Part shown: piece by piece, positions 52,023 through 63,577 of the stretch
Layout: each line of letters begins with the position of its first letter
Position numbering within the stretch: position 1 is the first letter of the stretch
DNA from: Arthonia radiata
Taxonomy: Eukaryota > Ascomycota > Arthoniomycetes > Arthoniales > Arthoniaceae
NCBI GenBank assembly: GCA_002989075.1
Contig: PSQN01000014.1
Location: forward strand, 1,414,005 to 1,478,004
Reading direction: 5' to 3'
Length of the DNA stretch: 64,000 bases
Notes under the pieces: generated by a model
What the model saw: the letters and a program-made list of their open reading frames with translations, nothing else
Databases searched by the model: none
Told to the model about the DNA's origin: nothing
Position numbers and translations under genes: made by a program

Positions 52023-54815
52023 ATGTCCGACGCTCTCTCTGTGATGTCTGGCCAGCCGCCTATCGACCCCGAAGCCCAGTCAGTCATTACAGACTTTCTC
52101 GACTATACCGAGTTCTTCCCCTCAGACCTCTTCCGATCCCTCTCGCTGATCGGCAAGCTCGATCAAGCATACCAAGAAGATGCGCAGAAGATACACGAGT
52201 TGACTACCACATACGCAAAGCTTCCCACCCTGCCTGCGCGCGAACGACCCGATCCTATACAAATACGCGAAGACGTATCCATCAAGCTCGAGCATGCTCT
52301 CCGCTGCCGCGAGTCAACTTCCGCGGAAGCCTCACGCCTGTGCAGCGTAGCCGACAACCTCTACCACCGCCTTGTAGGCATCAAGACGAAACTTGAGGCA
52401 ATGCCCAAGCCATCGTCGCGCGAGCCTTCGCCTCAGCCAATGTCTCCCTCACGCACGCGCAAGGCAACAGAAGTCGACCGCACACCGCGCTTGAAGCTCT
52501 TCACAGATGGAGACAAGCACGGACGCCGAGCACCAGGATCCGGTCGCCAGCGAAAAAAACCAGTGATGATCGTGCCTGGAGACGTATTGCCTCCTATGGA
52601 ATCGTTTTCGGATGTCAGCTCCGACTCCGAGCCGGAACCTACTCCTCGCAAGTCGCCAATGAAGCCGCCTGAGATCAAGCTTGCGCACGAGAAGAAGAGC
52701 TTGTCGTTGAAGATACCGAAGCCAGTGCGATCCTCCACACCAAAGCCGCCGAAAGCGCAGAAGATACGCCCACCGGGCATCATGGGCACGAACGTACACA
52801 GCACCGTGGCTGGCATCTCAGTTAGTAATGCGATGGCTGCAATGACTCCTCCGCCGGAGCATGCTGAGGTCGGAAGTGAGTGGGCGCCATGGCACGAGCT
52901 TACATCTTGGGAACTGCACATGATTAGACGACGCATGAAGAAGAACGCGAATTGGCAGCCCTCTGAGGTTATGATCCACAAAGAGCTTGAAAGCCGCGGT
53001 CGCGGTGAAGACAATTACAGGAAGGCCAAAGCCGCTGCTGATGCAAAGGGAGAGACCTTACTTGATGAGGAGCCGCATCAGTCATCGGGTCAAACAAAGG
53101 AACTGCTCAACGAAATAGCTGAAGCGGAATCTCAGGGATTCACTCCGATTGTGCCGGGGTCAGAAAAGTATCTCGGCCATGAAGAGCTTGAAAAGCCACA
53201 GAAGCAGTCAGCAACCAGCAAGAAAGACAGGAAGAGAGACAAGGCTTTGAAGCAAAGGGGCGAGCAGGAGGCGGTAAGCGATACATTGAACGACAAAGCT
53301 TCCATACAGAAAGCTCTCGAGCTAGACCTGCAACGACAGATGGCTGACGCTATGAAGAAAGCTCAAGAGGAGGACGCGAGGCTGCAGCAAGTGCTATCTG
53401 GCATGGAGCCTGCAAGCACCCCAATCAGTGCCGTGCCTAGCGTCGAAACTCCAATCTCAGCCACAACAGTGAAGAAAAAGTCATCAAAGAAGCGAAAGCG
53501 AGACTCGGAGCCTCGAACCACGCGAACGCCTGCGCTGATCGCACCAAAGCCATCAACTTCAGCGCCAAGCGAAGAGAGCCCAGCTGAGCGACCACCTTCT
53601 CCGAAGAAGCTCAAGCTCGTTGCCCCAAAGCCCACTGCAGAACCTATATCAGAACCCGAGATAGCAGAGACACCGGTTTCGGCCACTGACCAGACCACTC
53701 AAATTCCACTCGCGCCACCAGGTCCGGAAACACCAGCTGACGATGAGCCACCGATCGACCCTATGCTCATTGACCAGCCACCGCCCGAACCGGTTTTTGT
53801 AGAACCGGCTCAGCAGCAACCCGAGCGTGCATCTCCAACACCAAAGCCTCGCACGCCCACTCCAGCACCTATGCCCGAGCCCGAAGTCGCTCGTCAGCCA
53901 ACGCCAGCGGCTTCTACTCGTCGCACGCGCACACCTTCTGCACCCCCCAAATCACCACTGACTCAGCCCTCCGTCGATCCAGAACTTCCGATCGTCGACG
54001 AAGCAGAGCTCGGTGAACCCGAGGAGGCTCCCAAGCCAGAGGAAGCTCCTCAGTCTGACGACGAGCCCGAAGTTACCCCCGAAGCACCAGCGTCTCCACC
54101 ACCATCAAAGAAACCACAAACCCGCACGTCTATCTCTCTCCGCCTCCCCACGATCCCACCATCCGAGCAAAAGGCCACCGACCCGGCCGCTTCCGATCCC
54201 ACAGAAGCGTCTGAAAAGCCGACACGCGCATCCCGTCGCAGTAAGACAACGACTCCCAAGCCCGAGCCCATAGAGCCTCCCCCATCCCTCGAAACGAGTC
54301 CGCAGCACAAAGGCATGACCGAAACCGCCGCATCACGCCGCTCATCGCGAGCGAAACCATCTGCCATCCGCACGACACCCACACCCGCACCCGCGCCGCC
54401 CACATCAATCCAACCCCAAATGCAGCCCGCAACTGCGCCCCTCGAGACCGCAACAGCACACCGACCGCGCCGCACCGCCTTACGCAAATCCTCCACCGCC
54501 TCCCTCCCCTCCCCCGCCCCCTCCACACCCGCATCCCCAAGAGCCACAAAGAAGTCCAAACCCCTCGCCGCCACCACAACCCAGGGCAACAGAAAACCTC
54601 TCAAGGCTCCGAAAGACAGCGGCTTCAACAAGAACGGCGAGCCGATCTACTGTATCTGCCGTGATGTCGACCATGGGACGATGGTGGGGTGTGATGGCGC
54701 GGCGTGTCCGGTTGAGTGGTTTCATTTAGAGTGTGTGGGCATGGAGAGGAAGCCGGCGAGGAGGGAGACGTGGTATTGCCCGTTCTGTAAGGTGGAGGGG
54801 GAGGGAGTGGAGTAA
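52023..54815 (+). CDS. ING-family PHD-finger chromatin protein
   Basis: Intronless, 930 residues from ATG 52023 (MSDALSVMSGQPPIDPEAQS); the open codons before it contain no ATG. The N-terminal ING domain (about 15-125) shows VITDFLDYTEFFPSDLFRSL and LDQAYQEDAQKIHELT. A very long disordered middle, rich in Pro, Ser, Lys and Glu with many TP/SP sites, follows. The C-terminal PHD finger (about 875-925) reads PIYCICRDVDHGTMVGCDG, CPVEWFHLECVGM and ETWYCPFC, with Cys4-His-Cys3 complete. ING PHD fingers bind histone H3 trimethylated at Lys4 and belong to NuA3, NuA4 or Rpd3 complexes. It is two to three times longer than yeast Pho23 or Yng2; which orthologue it is cannot be told here. Confidence 0.9.
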   Translation: MSDALSVMSGQPPIDPEAQSVITDFLDYTEFFPSDLFRSLSLIGKLDQAYQEDAQKIHELTTTYAKLPTLPARERPDPIQIREDVSIKLEHALRCRESTSAEASRLCSVADNLYHRLVGIKTKLEAMPKPSSREPSPQPMSPSRTRKATEVDRTPRLKLFTDGDKHGRRAPGSGRQRKKPVMIVPGDVLPPMESFSDVSSDSEPEPTPRKSPMKPPEIKLAHEKKSLSLKIPKPVRSSTPKPPKAQKIRPPGIMGTNVHSTVAGISVSNAMAAMTPPPEHAEVGSEWAPWHELTSWELHMIRRRMKKNANWQPSEVMIHKELESRGRGEDNYRKAKAAADAKGETLLDEEPHQSSGQTKELLNEIAEAESQGFTPIVPGSEKYLGHEELEKPQKQSATSKKDRKRDKALKQRGEQEAVSDTLNDKASIQKALELDLQRQMADAMKKAQEEDARLQQVLSGMEPASTPISAVPSVETPISATTVKKKSSKKRKRDSEPRTTRTPALIAPKPSTSAPSEESPAERPPSPKKLKLVAPKPTAEPISEPEIAETPVSATDQTTQIPLAPPGPETPADDEPPIDPMLIDQPPPEPVFVEPAQQQPERASPTPKPRTPTPAPMPEPEVARQPTPAASTRRTRTPSAPPKSPLTQPSVDPELPIVDEAELGEPEEAPKPEEAPQSDDEPEVTPEAPASPPPSKKPQTRTSISLRLPTIPPSEQKATDPAASDPTEASEKPTRASRRSKTTTPKPEPIEPPPSLETSPQHKGMTETAASRRSSRAKPSAIRTTPTPAPAPPTSIQPQMQPATAPLETATAHRPRRTALRKSSTASLPSPAPSTPASPRATKKSKPLAATTTQGNRKPLKAPKDSGFNKNGEPIYCICRDVDHGTMVGCDGAACPVEWFHLECVGMERKPARRETWYCPFCKVEGEGVE

Positions 54816-55731
54816 GGGAGTGAAAGCGGGTGGGGCGTTGGGTGGGGATGTGCGCGAGACGGTGTCTGTTGACTGTGGGTCATCAGGTGAAGGCGGATGT
54901 TGTGTTCGATTAGTACGTTGCAGGAAAAGAGGGGTCCGTAGAGTGTATGAACGCAGATGAAGCATGTGATGCAAATGCCCTTCCCGCTTCCCAGTGGCTT
55001 CTGCGGAGATTGTGACACAGCATTGTAGCACATACGTAGGCTTACACAAGTAGATAATGCCTGGAACCCTTCACCCTTGACACTCGTCGTAGCTGTAGCA
55101 TCCTGGCACGGTACGGTGTTTGCATAACAAATTTGCAAGGACGAATGACCATGGAAAATGACGCGAATCCACACACAACAGCTGTCACGCATACGGGGAA
55201 GATCATGTCCGAATCAAGTCAACGAGCCGTGATGACGGCGGTTCGCAGAAGAGCTAAATATGATCAGACAAGCTTACAGTGCCAACAGCTCAAAAAGGCC
55301 GCCACACAGGCTTTGAAGCCCTCCGTCCATCCGTCTGTCGATAATCATAATGTCTGAAAGGAGTAGCGTGAGGTCGACGTGGTTTGTGTTCTTGTTGGTT
55401 TGGGTATCGTAAAATCATTGATGTGCGCGCCCTCAAGTCGAGTTCCAGGCGCGCCCCCTTTCCGTTTTCCTCCGACGCGTGCCTTGCGAAAGGCTTTTGA
55501 GATTCCTAAGGATTGTGAGTGAGTAAGAGAGTATGAGAGATGTCCAGAGAGCCGAGGAAGGGTAACATGTTGTATGGTAAGGATTGTGGTCGTCATCGTG
55601 ATTTGAGATAGGAGCGGTGAATGAGCCGCTGGCTCTCGGAAGCAGCTGTGGCTCTGGACTTTGGTTGGACTGGACCGGGGAATCGGTCTGATTTAGTATG
55701 CAACGCTGGCAGCGGGCATCAGGTTACGCTC
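54816..55731. other. convergent intergenic region
   Basis: 3' ends of the ING/PHD gene (plus) and the KH gene (minus). ORFs at 54722-55192 and 55345-55596 (minus) have no recognisable features. Confidence 0.4.
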
Positions 55732-56894
55732 CTACGCGTCCTGTGGGGCCTGGCTGCGTCGCATCTTCTCGGCCTCGAGGTTCTCGTACAGCAGATAGAG
55801 CGCTTTCTCATTGTTTCCGGCGCTACCGGTGATGGTGAACATGCGCTCGCCAGTCTCATCGTGAGGAGCCTTGGCAATCGAGATTCTGGCCCCAGAGCTC
55901 TTTCTGATCTCACTGATCTTGGAGCCTGCACGACCAATAATGCAGCCCACCATGTCTGACGGGATGGAGATGTTCTGAGTCTGGAGCTCTTCACCATCTT
56001 CTGTGTGGGTCGGAGGCGGGCGAGGAGCAACATCGCCAGGTGGCCGTCGATTGTAGGAGGGTTCAGCAAAGTCGGCCCCGCTGCCAGTACGGTTGAAGGA
56101 GCGGCCTGTTGCCGCACCAAATCCGTTGCCAAGAGGCCCAGTGCCAGCCTGTGCTCGCATGACCGGGTTATAGAGGACGGTGCCATAGCCTCGCTGTTCA
56201 TCGTCAATGAGACACTTGCTGATCTCCCAGATGGCTTTGCCGAGGCCGTCGGGTGTGCCAGTGACTTCAACAATGCGCTCGGTGGACTGGGGTAGCATCT
56301 CCTTCTGGGCAACCATGCGGACGCCAGAAGAGTCTTGAATCTGCTTGATCTTGAGACCTTGTCGGCCGATGACGGTGCCCATCTGATTGTGCGAGATTAA
56401 GAGACGTAGAGCTGCAGCACCATCAGCATACACACGAGAAGTAGACAGCTTGACGGGCTTAATGATAAGGAAAGTTCCAGATCAGCCTGGGAGCCAGGGG
56501 CAGGTCACTCACGATGGGTTCCACTGGCAGTCACAATCCCACCCATGCCCATGGACGGAGCACCCTCGAGTAAGCTCTTAGCTACAATGGAATATGCCTT
56601 AGCAATGCCATCGAGGTTCCCCGACACAGTCAAGACTCGATCGTGAACGCCAGGTACGACCTTGCTCACGCCAGCCTTGACACCAGTCTCTTCACGCAAG
56701 TCGGCGACGTTTTTGCCGGCCTTGCCAATGATCACACCTGCCTCTTTTGAGGTGACAATGGCTCGAAGAGTCAGTTGTGCTTGGGCATATTCTTCTTCAG
56801 ACTTGGGAGGGCCTTCGACGTTCAGGCGGTTGGTGGCCTCGGAGAGCTCGCTGATGCCGCCGTCGGCAGTCTGGGTAGCTTCTTCCGCGGACAT
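55732..56894 (-). CDS. triple KH-domain RNA-binding protein (PCBP/Pbp2-like)
   Basis: Exons 56894-56513 and 56411-55732 join in phase 1 over a 101-nt intron (GTGAGT, acceptor GCTGCAG), restoring ASGTH-PLRLLISHNQMG; 353 residues. An earlier AG at 56458 would put the frame out. Three KH domains are seen by their GxxG loops: VIIGKAGKNVADL (about 55), VIGRQGLKIKQI (about 140) and IIGRAGSKISEI (about 285). Start MSAEEATQTADGGISELSEA. A Gly/Pro-rich linker (ATGRSFNRTGSGADF) separates KH2 and KH3. Such proteins bind C-rich single-stranded RNA or DNA and act in mRNA stability, localisation and telomere length in yeast (Pbp2/Hek1). Confidence 0.93.
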
Positions 56895-57600
56895 GATGCA
56901 AGGGAGGAAGTGCGGTGGGGAAGGGTAGGGTAGCTAGGGTCTACTCGGTATCTGAGCGGAGGTGGATCCTAGGTAGATGGACGAGAGGAGCTTGAGGGGA
57001 GGACGGAGAGATCACAGGGAAGTGTGTGAGTAGTCTAGCGTGTGTCAGCAAGTTTTTGGGAAAGGAAGTCGCGAATGTGGAGCTGTTGACTGAATTTGGA
57101 AAGCTCGACGTGCGGACTTACAGAGGAAGGCGGGTCCTTGAAGGGGTGTTGAGGACGAATGGGGGGCGAGTGTCGGGCGAAGACGGTGACAAGCAAACGA
57201 AGATAGGTTCAGAAGGTCATGGAGAGGAGGGAGGATGTAGACAAAGAGGGTGGAGGGGGTGGAGGAAAAACAGAGACGAGACGCAGTGTTGGGTGTGAAT
57301 TCGCTGCAGCAAGCGCGCCAAGAAGAATTTCCGTCACGCCCACCTTTCCGCTTCGGGTAACGCAGGATACCTATCCTCAAACGCGCTCAGGGCCCTAAAC
57401 GCGCCTCGAGACGCCGTCTACGGCCAAACATCAGACGAACTTTGGCTTTGTGACGAGCGCTGACTGAGTCTCACTGCTTGGACAAACTTTTGCAATTCAG
57501 ACAGGTATATGCGAACAGTGGCGGAAACGCTCGCGTCCTGTGCACTGGTTAAGGACGCGTCTGCTGGCATTGAATATAATCATCCTCCACCGAGCCAGAT
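56895..57600. other. intergenic region
   Basis: KH-gene promoter with AG-rich and GGA-rich tracts (57100-57290) and 3' UTR of the dehydrogenase gene. No gene supportable. Confidence 0.4.
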
Positions 57601-58919
57601 CTATTTTCCAGCCTCGAAAACAACCTTCTGTGCTTTCATGCTGTCGAAGATCTCATATCCCTCTACGGCTTGCGACATGGGCATCACCTTGTCTGACATG
57701 AAGCTATGTGCAGGTGAGCAACAATAAAACCATCAACTCAAGAGAACTTACTCTAAAAGGTGGTGTTTCTTCCGTAGCGCTTCGAGCGCTTCCGGAAAGA
57801 TTGATCGGACTGGACACCGTCCTTGTTGGAATCTCAGATTCTTGCCGTAGCCCTCTTTCGCAGTCCATGGGATCTAATTCCATCAGCAATTTCCGTTGCA
57901 GAGCAGTCAATCGATACCGTACCTCGTTGTTATGCACGCCAATGCTGCTAATGACGCCCCACGGTCGAACGACGTCAAACGCTAATCGCAGCGCAGAGCT
58001 GAGCCCAACCACTTCAATCACCACGTCGGCTCCACGGCCCTCGGTAACCTCCTTGATGCGCTTCTTCATACCCTCCTCATCCGTCTTGAAATTTAAGGGC
58101 TCTGCGCCAAGCTTCTTCGCTAGCTCCAAGCGGGAATCCACGGCATCCACTGCAAAAAGGTGCTTCGGCTTGTAGTCGAGCGCGTTGACGACCGCACACA
58201 GTCCGACTGGACCACAGCCGAATACCACAGCAGTTGATTCGGAAGCTTGTTGAGGCGTGAACTCCTTGAACGCGTTTCGAGCACCGAAAAAGCCAGTAGG
58301 GAAGATGTCGGCCATGAGCACCAAAAGCCTGTCAGGTACGTCCGGTGGAGCGGGAAACAAAGTCGAATCTGCCATGGGTACGCGCACCTGTGATGCGGTA
58401 AGTTGAACGGTCTTGCGTTACGTGCAATGTTCGGAGCGCTCACGTATTCCGCTTGTGCGCCATCGAGGGCGGCTGTGCCATACAAAACACCAGCGCCATT
58501 ACATCGTGATGAGTAGTTGTTCTTACAGTAGAAGCATTCTCCGCTGGATTTGATAAGCCTGACAAAGCAGTCGAAGGAGCACCCAAGTACGTACCATGAT
58601 AACGTGAATGGTGAGATGACTTTGTCGCCTTTCTTGAAGTTCTTTATTCCATTACCTACTTCTGTTATGGTACCGGTAAACTCATGTCCCATGATGAAGC
58701 CTGTGGGGCTGGGTTGATGACCGCGGAAAACGTGGAGCTCACTGGATATGTAAGCTTGACGGTCAATAAATACTCAACAACGAACACATACCTGCCACAA
58801 AGCGCGGTGTCTTGGACTTTGCATATTACGTCTCCAGGCTCTTTGATCTGCGGGACTGGTCTGTCCTCGATAGCGACCACTTTTGGCTCCTTGAAGATAA
58901 CGGCTTTCATGGTTGCCAT
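57601..58919 (-). CDS. zinc-dependent medium-chain alcohol dehydrogenase
   Basis: Six exons: 58919-58792, 58741-58595, 58558-58444, 58387-57923, 57873-57752 and 57703-57601, with introns of 36-56 nt, all in phase; 359 residues. Start MATMKAVIFKEPKVVAIEDR. Catalytic Cys in LCGSELHVFRGHQ, GHEFTG with the second ligand, and a structural-zinc set in SSGECFYCKNNYSSRC. The Rossmann motif is VVFGCGPVGLCAV, then HLFAVDAVDSRLELAKKLGA. The C terminus reads KVMPMSQAVEGYEIFDSM. The family includes glutathione-independent formaldehyde and threonine dehydrogenase-like enzymes; the substrate cannot be told. The first ATG is used, although the fourth codon is also ATG. The 36-nt intron (58594-58559) is unusually short. 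Confidence 0.9.
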
Positions 58920-59511
58920 GTTGATTGGCTTTCCGTGTTACAGAAGAGGTCGTGATAGAGTCTAGATGCTTGCTGCAAACGACTGCGAGTTGATACAAAC
59001 GTGCAGTGCTTGATAGCTTTGTACATGGTCAATGGATAGCTCTGCCGACGTCAGTGCGGGACCGACCGAGGTGTTGCGGGGTTCTCTCGCTTGGACGCGT
59101 TCTTCCAACTAGGCTTGGGCCGTTTTCAATCAGCTGACACATTTGGCAAGATCAGGAACACACAGACTCGGAGAAGCTAGTGGCTGCTTGTGTTCGGTAC
59201 AAAGTGGCACTAGCGTCGTCGTCGGCTCAAGCATTTGAACCAAGCTTCACAATTGGCAGCTAGCATTATGTGAACGACTTTCGAACTCGACAGACTTCAT
59301 TACGCCTGTCACTGAAGCTTCAAATGCACAGCATCGAACATGCGTTGCACGCACACTCTCCCTGCGCCGATCCGATCGGACACAGACACATGTGTTGACT
59401 GGTTTGACGCACAGGTGTCACACAAGTACATGCAATGGTTGGATCGAGCAGGAGCAGGTTCTCATGACCGAGTTCGGGAGATACCTGTGCTGATGGAGGG
59501 GAGGTAGATCG
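58920..59511. other. intergenic region
   Basis: Promoter of the dehydrogenase gene and 3' UTR of the Yippee gene; nothing else seen. Confidence 0.45.
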
Positions 59512-59949
59512 TTAGATGACATTGACGAGCAGTTCGGACTCAAGGATGAACTTGTTCTCCTTGTACTTCTCCTGCAGCTCAAAAGCACGATCGTACTTCC
59601 ACCCAACGGTCTTTTTGCACTGCTTGCACTTGATGTCTCTCACGATATGTTTGCCGGTCGTCATGTTGCGCTCATTGGCATCCAGCTCGTCGATGTTGAC
59701 CACGTTCTCGAACAGAAATGCTTTACCGTGCTGTCCGCGGAAGTTCTGGTGCCAGTCAGCGCCCAGCTAACCAACACAAATTGCCATATGCCTCTGGCAC
59801 ATGTAATATTTCTGCTCCCAAAACGACACCAACGAAGGTATACTCACTCGGCTGACGATATCCTCATGGATAGCTAGATGGGTCTTGCACTCTCGGCAGC
59901 CGTAGACGCGGTGATCCGACGTCAGATAGACATTGTATGTCAAACCCAT
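59512..59949 (-). CDS. Yippee-family zinc-binding protein (Moh1-like)
   Basis: Exons 59949-59848 and 59745-59512 (102-nt intron, GTGAGT...CACCAG) join in phase 0, restoring HEDIVSR-NFRGQHGKAF; 111 residues, the usual size. Start MGLTYNVYLTSDHRVYGCRE is conserved. Two CxxC pairs (YGCREC and IKCKQC) bind one zinc. MTTGKHIVRDIKC and TVGWKYDRAFELQEKYKENK complete the fold. The family is near-universal in eukaryotes; yeast Moh1 is linked to GID ubiquitin ligase function and stationary-phase survival. The exact role here is unknown. It shares a divergent promoter with the DnaJ gene. Confidence 0.95.
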
Positions 59950-60701
59950 CGTATAGTTTGAGCACGGCCCAGGGCCTTCGAGGCCGGCTCAGCAGCACCT
60001 GCACGAGACTTTCCTGTCGACCTCTATGCTGTCACCTAAGCCTTGCCTGGGGAGAAGAAGTTGAAGGACAAGTTGACCTCGAAAAGGTCCTGATAGCGCT
60101 TTTGGTTGGAAATCTCGTCCTGACAGAGCGCTCAAGCAAATCTTGTATCGGCAATGGCTCGTATGATTGCTTCGGTCGCTCACGTGGCTGAGTTGCTATG
60201 CGATGCGACCCGATGGTGGTTTTATATCTGTGGGCTCGCTCAATTGTGTTAGTATTGGTTCTGCGTCTCTACTGTGTGCGTTGCTCTTAACGCTGTCTCT
60301 TCGGATGACGGTGGACTGACGTTGGGAGGTCGAGCGGGGTGCAATGGTCACTGACGAAGAGAAGAGTAGAGCGGTCCGTATCGATAGGCTAGCGTCTTGG
60401 CAATGGGCGACGAGATCAGGCAGTAAGGCACCTTTTCGTTTGCAAAATAATTTGGAAGTTTCTGGACGCGCGTTTCTTGTACTGTCGACGCCGATGACCA
60501 TACTCGCAGATTGACTGAGATTGTGAGGTGAACCAGTGAGTAGAACCAGCCTCTACGAAACCTCGAAACAGCAGTGAAGCGTGCCCCAGAGGCAGCTCTG
60601 CAAACACAATCGCTTCGTCGGCCAATCTTCTCCCTGGCTTGTTGTAGTGTCCCAAAGCCCTACCTCCGCCGCCGGCTTCCTGCAGAGTCTGGCGTTCGCT
60701 C
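59950..60701. other. divergent promoter region (Yippee / TPR-DnaJ)
   Basis: About 750 bp between two genes transcribed away from each other. Minus-strand ORFs here (60183-59989, 60501-60196) appear to be chance. Confidence 0.45.
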
Positions 60702-62770
60702 ATGGTCAATTTGCCCAAGTTCTTTGGAACCCAAAAATCGCCAGATTCATCTTCACCGCCTGCCTCATCTCCTTCACCTCCAAAGCCAAAGTCACGCTCG
60801 CCTGATTCATCTTCGCCCCACTCATCTCGCAAAAATCCAAGACCGGCACATCCACTACCAAAACGGTCCGCCAGACACTATCATAGATCGCAGTCACACG
60901 ATCAAGACTCACATCCCCTCAATCTCCCGCCTGATCAGTTGCGACGCCTGATGGCCGCCGCCAGCGACCCGATGCCCATGGGTGGCGATCAGAATATTCC
61001 GTCAAGCCCGCCTCCTTCAGCGCCCGGTGCATTTCCTAATACAAACGGCGTTGATCAGAACACAGAAGACGAAGAGTCCGCTCCACGGCCACCACCTCAC
61101 AGAACGCCTTCCACACCAGCAGTGGCCCCCGAACAAAAGGAGGTCGGTGATGATGCGGAATACTGTAAAGCTGCAGGCAACAAATTTTTCAAGGCAAAGC
61201 AATACGATAAGGCTATTGCTGAGTACACGAAAGGTATGCGGAAGATTACTTAGAACATGGACCGCGCCACCCAAAGCGATAGCTGACAGCGTACGTAGCC
61301 ATCACTGCGAACCCAAAATCATCCACATACAGATCGAACCGCGCGGCTGCTCTTATCTCTGCTAGTCGGTTTCCCGACGCCCTAGAAGATTGCAAGGTCG
61401 CCGATGAGCTCGAGCCGGACAATGCCAAGATACTGCACCGCCTTGCAAGAGTGTACACCAGCCTTGGATGGCCGAAAGAAGCGTTGGGTGTGTATGACAG
61501 AATACAACCGCCGGCTTCTGCAAAGGACCGCGAAGGAGCAACGAAGATGAAACACCACCTCGATCAGGCCGAGGAACAAATCCGAAAATCATCGACCGGG
61601 TCAATGGCGCTACACGCGCTGGACCAAGCAGTCAAAGGACTGGGCTCCAATGTCGCTCAACCACGCAAGTGGGCCCTGCTACGGGGCGAGGCGTACTTGA
61701 AGATCGGCAACGCAAATGCGTTAGGAAATGCTCAGAACATCGCCATGGGTCTGCTACGAGAGAATAACCAAGATCCCGAAGCTCTGGTTCTTCGAGGTCG
61801 CTCACTATACGCGCAGGGCGACAATCAAAAAGCTATCCAACACTTCAAGCAGGCGCTCGGCTGTGATCCAGACTACAAAGATGGTCTGAAGTACTTGCGA
61901 ATGGTGCAAAAGCTGGATCGAATGAAGGAAGAGGGTAACAATCTGTTCAAGAGCGGCAAATACGTGTCGGCGCTGGACCAATACACGGCAACACTTGACG
62001 TGGATCCGACAAACCGCGGCATCAACTCGAAAATCTACCAGAACCGAGCTATGTGCCATTCGAAGATACGGGATTACAACGCAGCCATTGCCGATTGCGA
62101 CAAGGCGCTGCAGCTGGACCCGTCCTACTCAAAGGCTAAGAAGACGAGGGCGAAGGCACTGGGCGAGAACGGTGATTGGCAAGCAGCGGTGAACGACCTC
62201 AAGGGCATTGCAGAGTCCAACCCGGAGGAGCCTGGCATTGTCAAGGAGATTCGGAACGCCGAGCTGGAACTGAAGAAGTCGAAGCGGAAGGACTACTACA
62301 AGATCTTAGGCGTGGACAAAGACGCGAGTGACCCGGAGATCAAGAAAGCATATCGAAAACTAGCTGTGCAGACACATCCGGACAAGAATCCGGATGATCA
62401 GCAAGCGGAGGCCAAGTTCAAGGACGTGGGTGAGGCCTACGAGATTCTCAGCGATCCGGAGAAGAAGCAGAGGTACGACAGCGGAGTGGACCTGCAAGAC
62501 CCATCAGAAATGTTTGGTGGTGGTGGTGGTATGGGAGGCAGTCCGTTTGGTGGCATGGGTGGGGGCATGGGCGGTGGTGTCCAAATCGACCCTGAGATGC
62601 TGTTCAACATGATGGGTGGGGGCATGGGAGGCATGGGAGGAGGCATGGGCGGTGGACGAAGTGGCGGTGGAGGTGGTCCCGCGTTCACCTTCTCGACTGG
62701 TGGTGGAGGCGGCAATCCGTTTGGTGGTGGCGGGCGTAGCAGAGGTGCTCCGGGAGGGTTCTCCTTCTGA
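60702..62770 (+). CDS. TPR- and J-domain co-chaperone (DNAJC7-like)
   Basis: Exons 60702-61233 and 61299-62770 join in phase 1 (GTATGC...GTACGTAG, 65-nt intron), restoring [20 protein letters not shown]; 667 residues. Start [20 protein letters not shown] is followed by a basic Ser/Pro-rich leader and [13 protein letters not shown], a motif seen in fungal homologues. Several TPR units run from about 150 to 510 ([52 protein letters not shown]). The J domain (about 530-600) has [20 protein letters not shown] and HPD intact. A Gly/Met-rich C terminus ends the protein. Such proteins pass clients between Hsp70 (J domain) and Hsp90 (TPRs) in the cytosol. Complements CDC37 in the window by theme only. 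Confidence 0.93.
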
Positions 62771-63577
62771 GCAATGTGATGGTGAGCATTTGGGTGTATG
62801 GCATTGGCGGCGCAGTGTAATAGAAGCGTTGCTCTTGCATCACTATCACCTTGACTTGTCTGCGTAAGGGCAGCGATCATGAATGTCACGCACTTGACAT
62901 TTGTTCAGCAGTCCTCATACAGTCCTTGCCTGGTTCGCCCTTGCATTCGAGAAGGCGTAGGACATGCGCCTACAGCTGGCAAGTATCACCAAAGCCTTGC
63001 ACAATCAAGATCACAGATCTTGATACCATGACAGCATGGTACTTCTCGAGGCGCCAGAGTTCAGAGAGTCATTCACAAGGCAACTGCAAAACATGCTGCT
63101 ATTTCACCAGACGAGCAGAACTGAGACACCGCCACAACTCGGAGCATACATTCGGACTCTTAGCGTCAGGCACCTTGCCGTGTTTAGCTCAAGATGCAAC
63201 AAGATCTGTTACCTGATTTGCTGACTCCGGACATGCTAACGCTATGTGTCAAATAGAAGGTTTAGGCTTCCACCATGAAATCCTGCAGGCCCGTCCGGAC
63301 GGCCTCGTATCGACACATCCTCCGTATATGACCGGCAGCCGCAAAGGATGGCTTTGCGGAAAGAATACAAGAAGCTGCAGTCTCGCTTCTTTTGGCGAGT
63401 ACGTCTGAAGCAATAAACTCCAACTCAATATGCAATAGGTATGACCTAAACATCAAGCTCAACGACATTAGACATCGTAAAGACCAGCCCACAGCATCAA
63501 CAGTCTCACAAAGCGCAACTCTTCACGCACCAGCGCCTCCAACCCCCTCACCACCACTCATCCCCACCATTCCCACG
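62771..63577. other. intergenic region
   Basis: 3' UTR of the DnaJ gene and promoter of the monooxygenase gene. Short ORFs without features. Confidence 0.4.
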
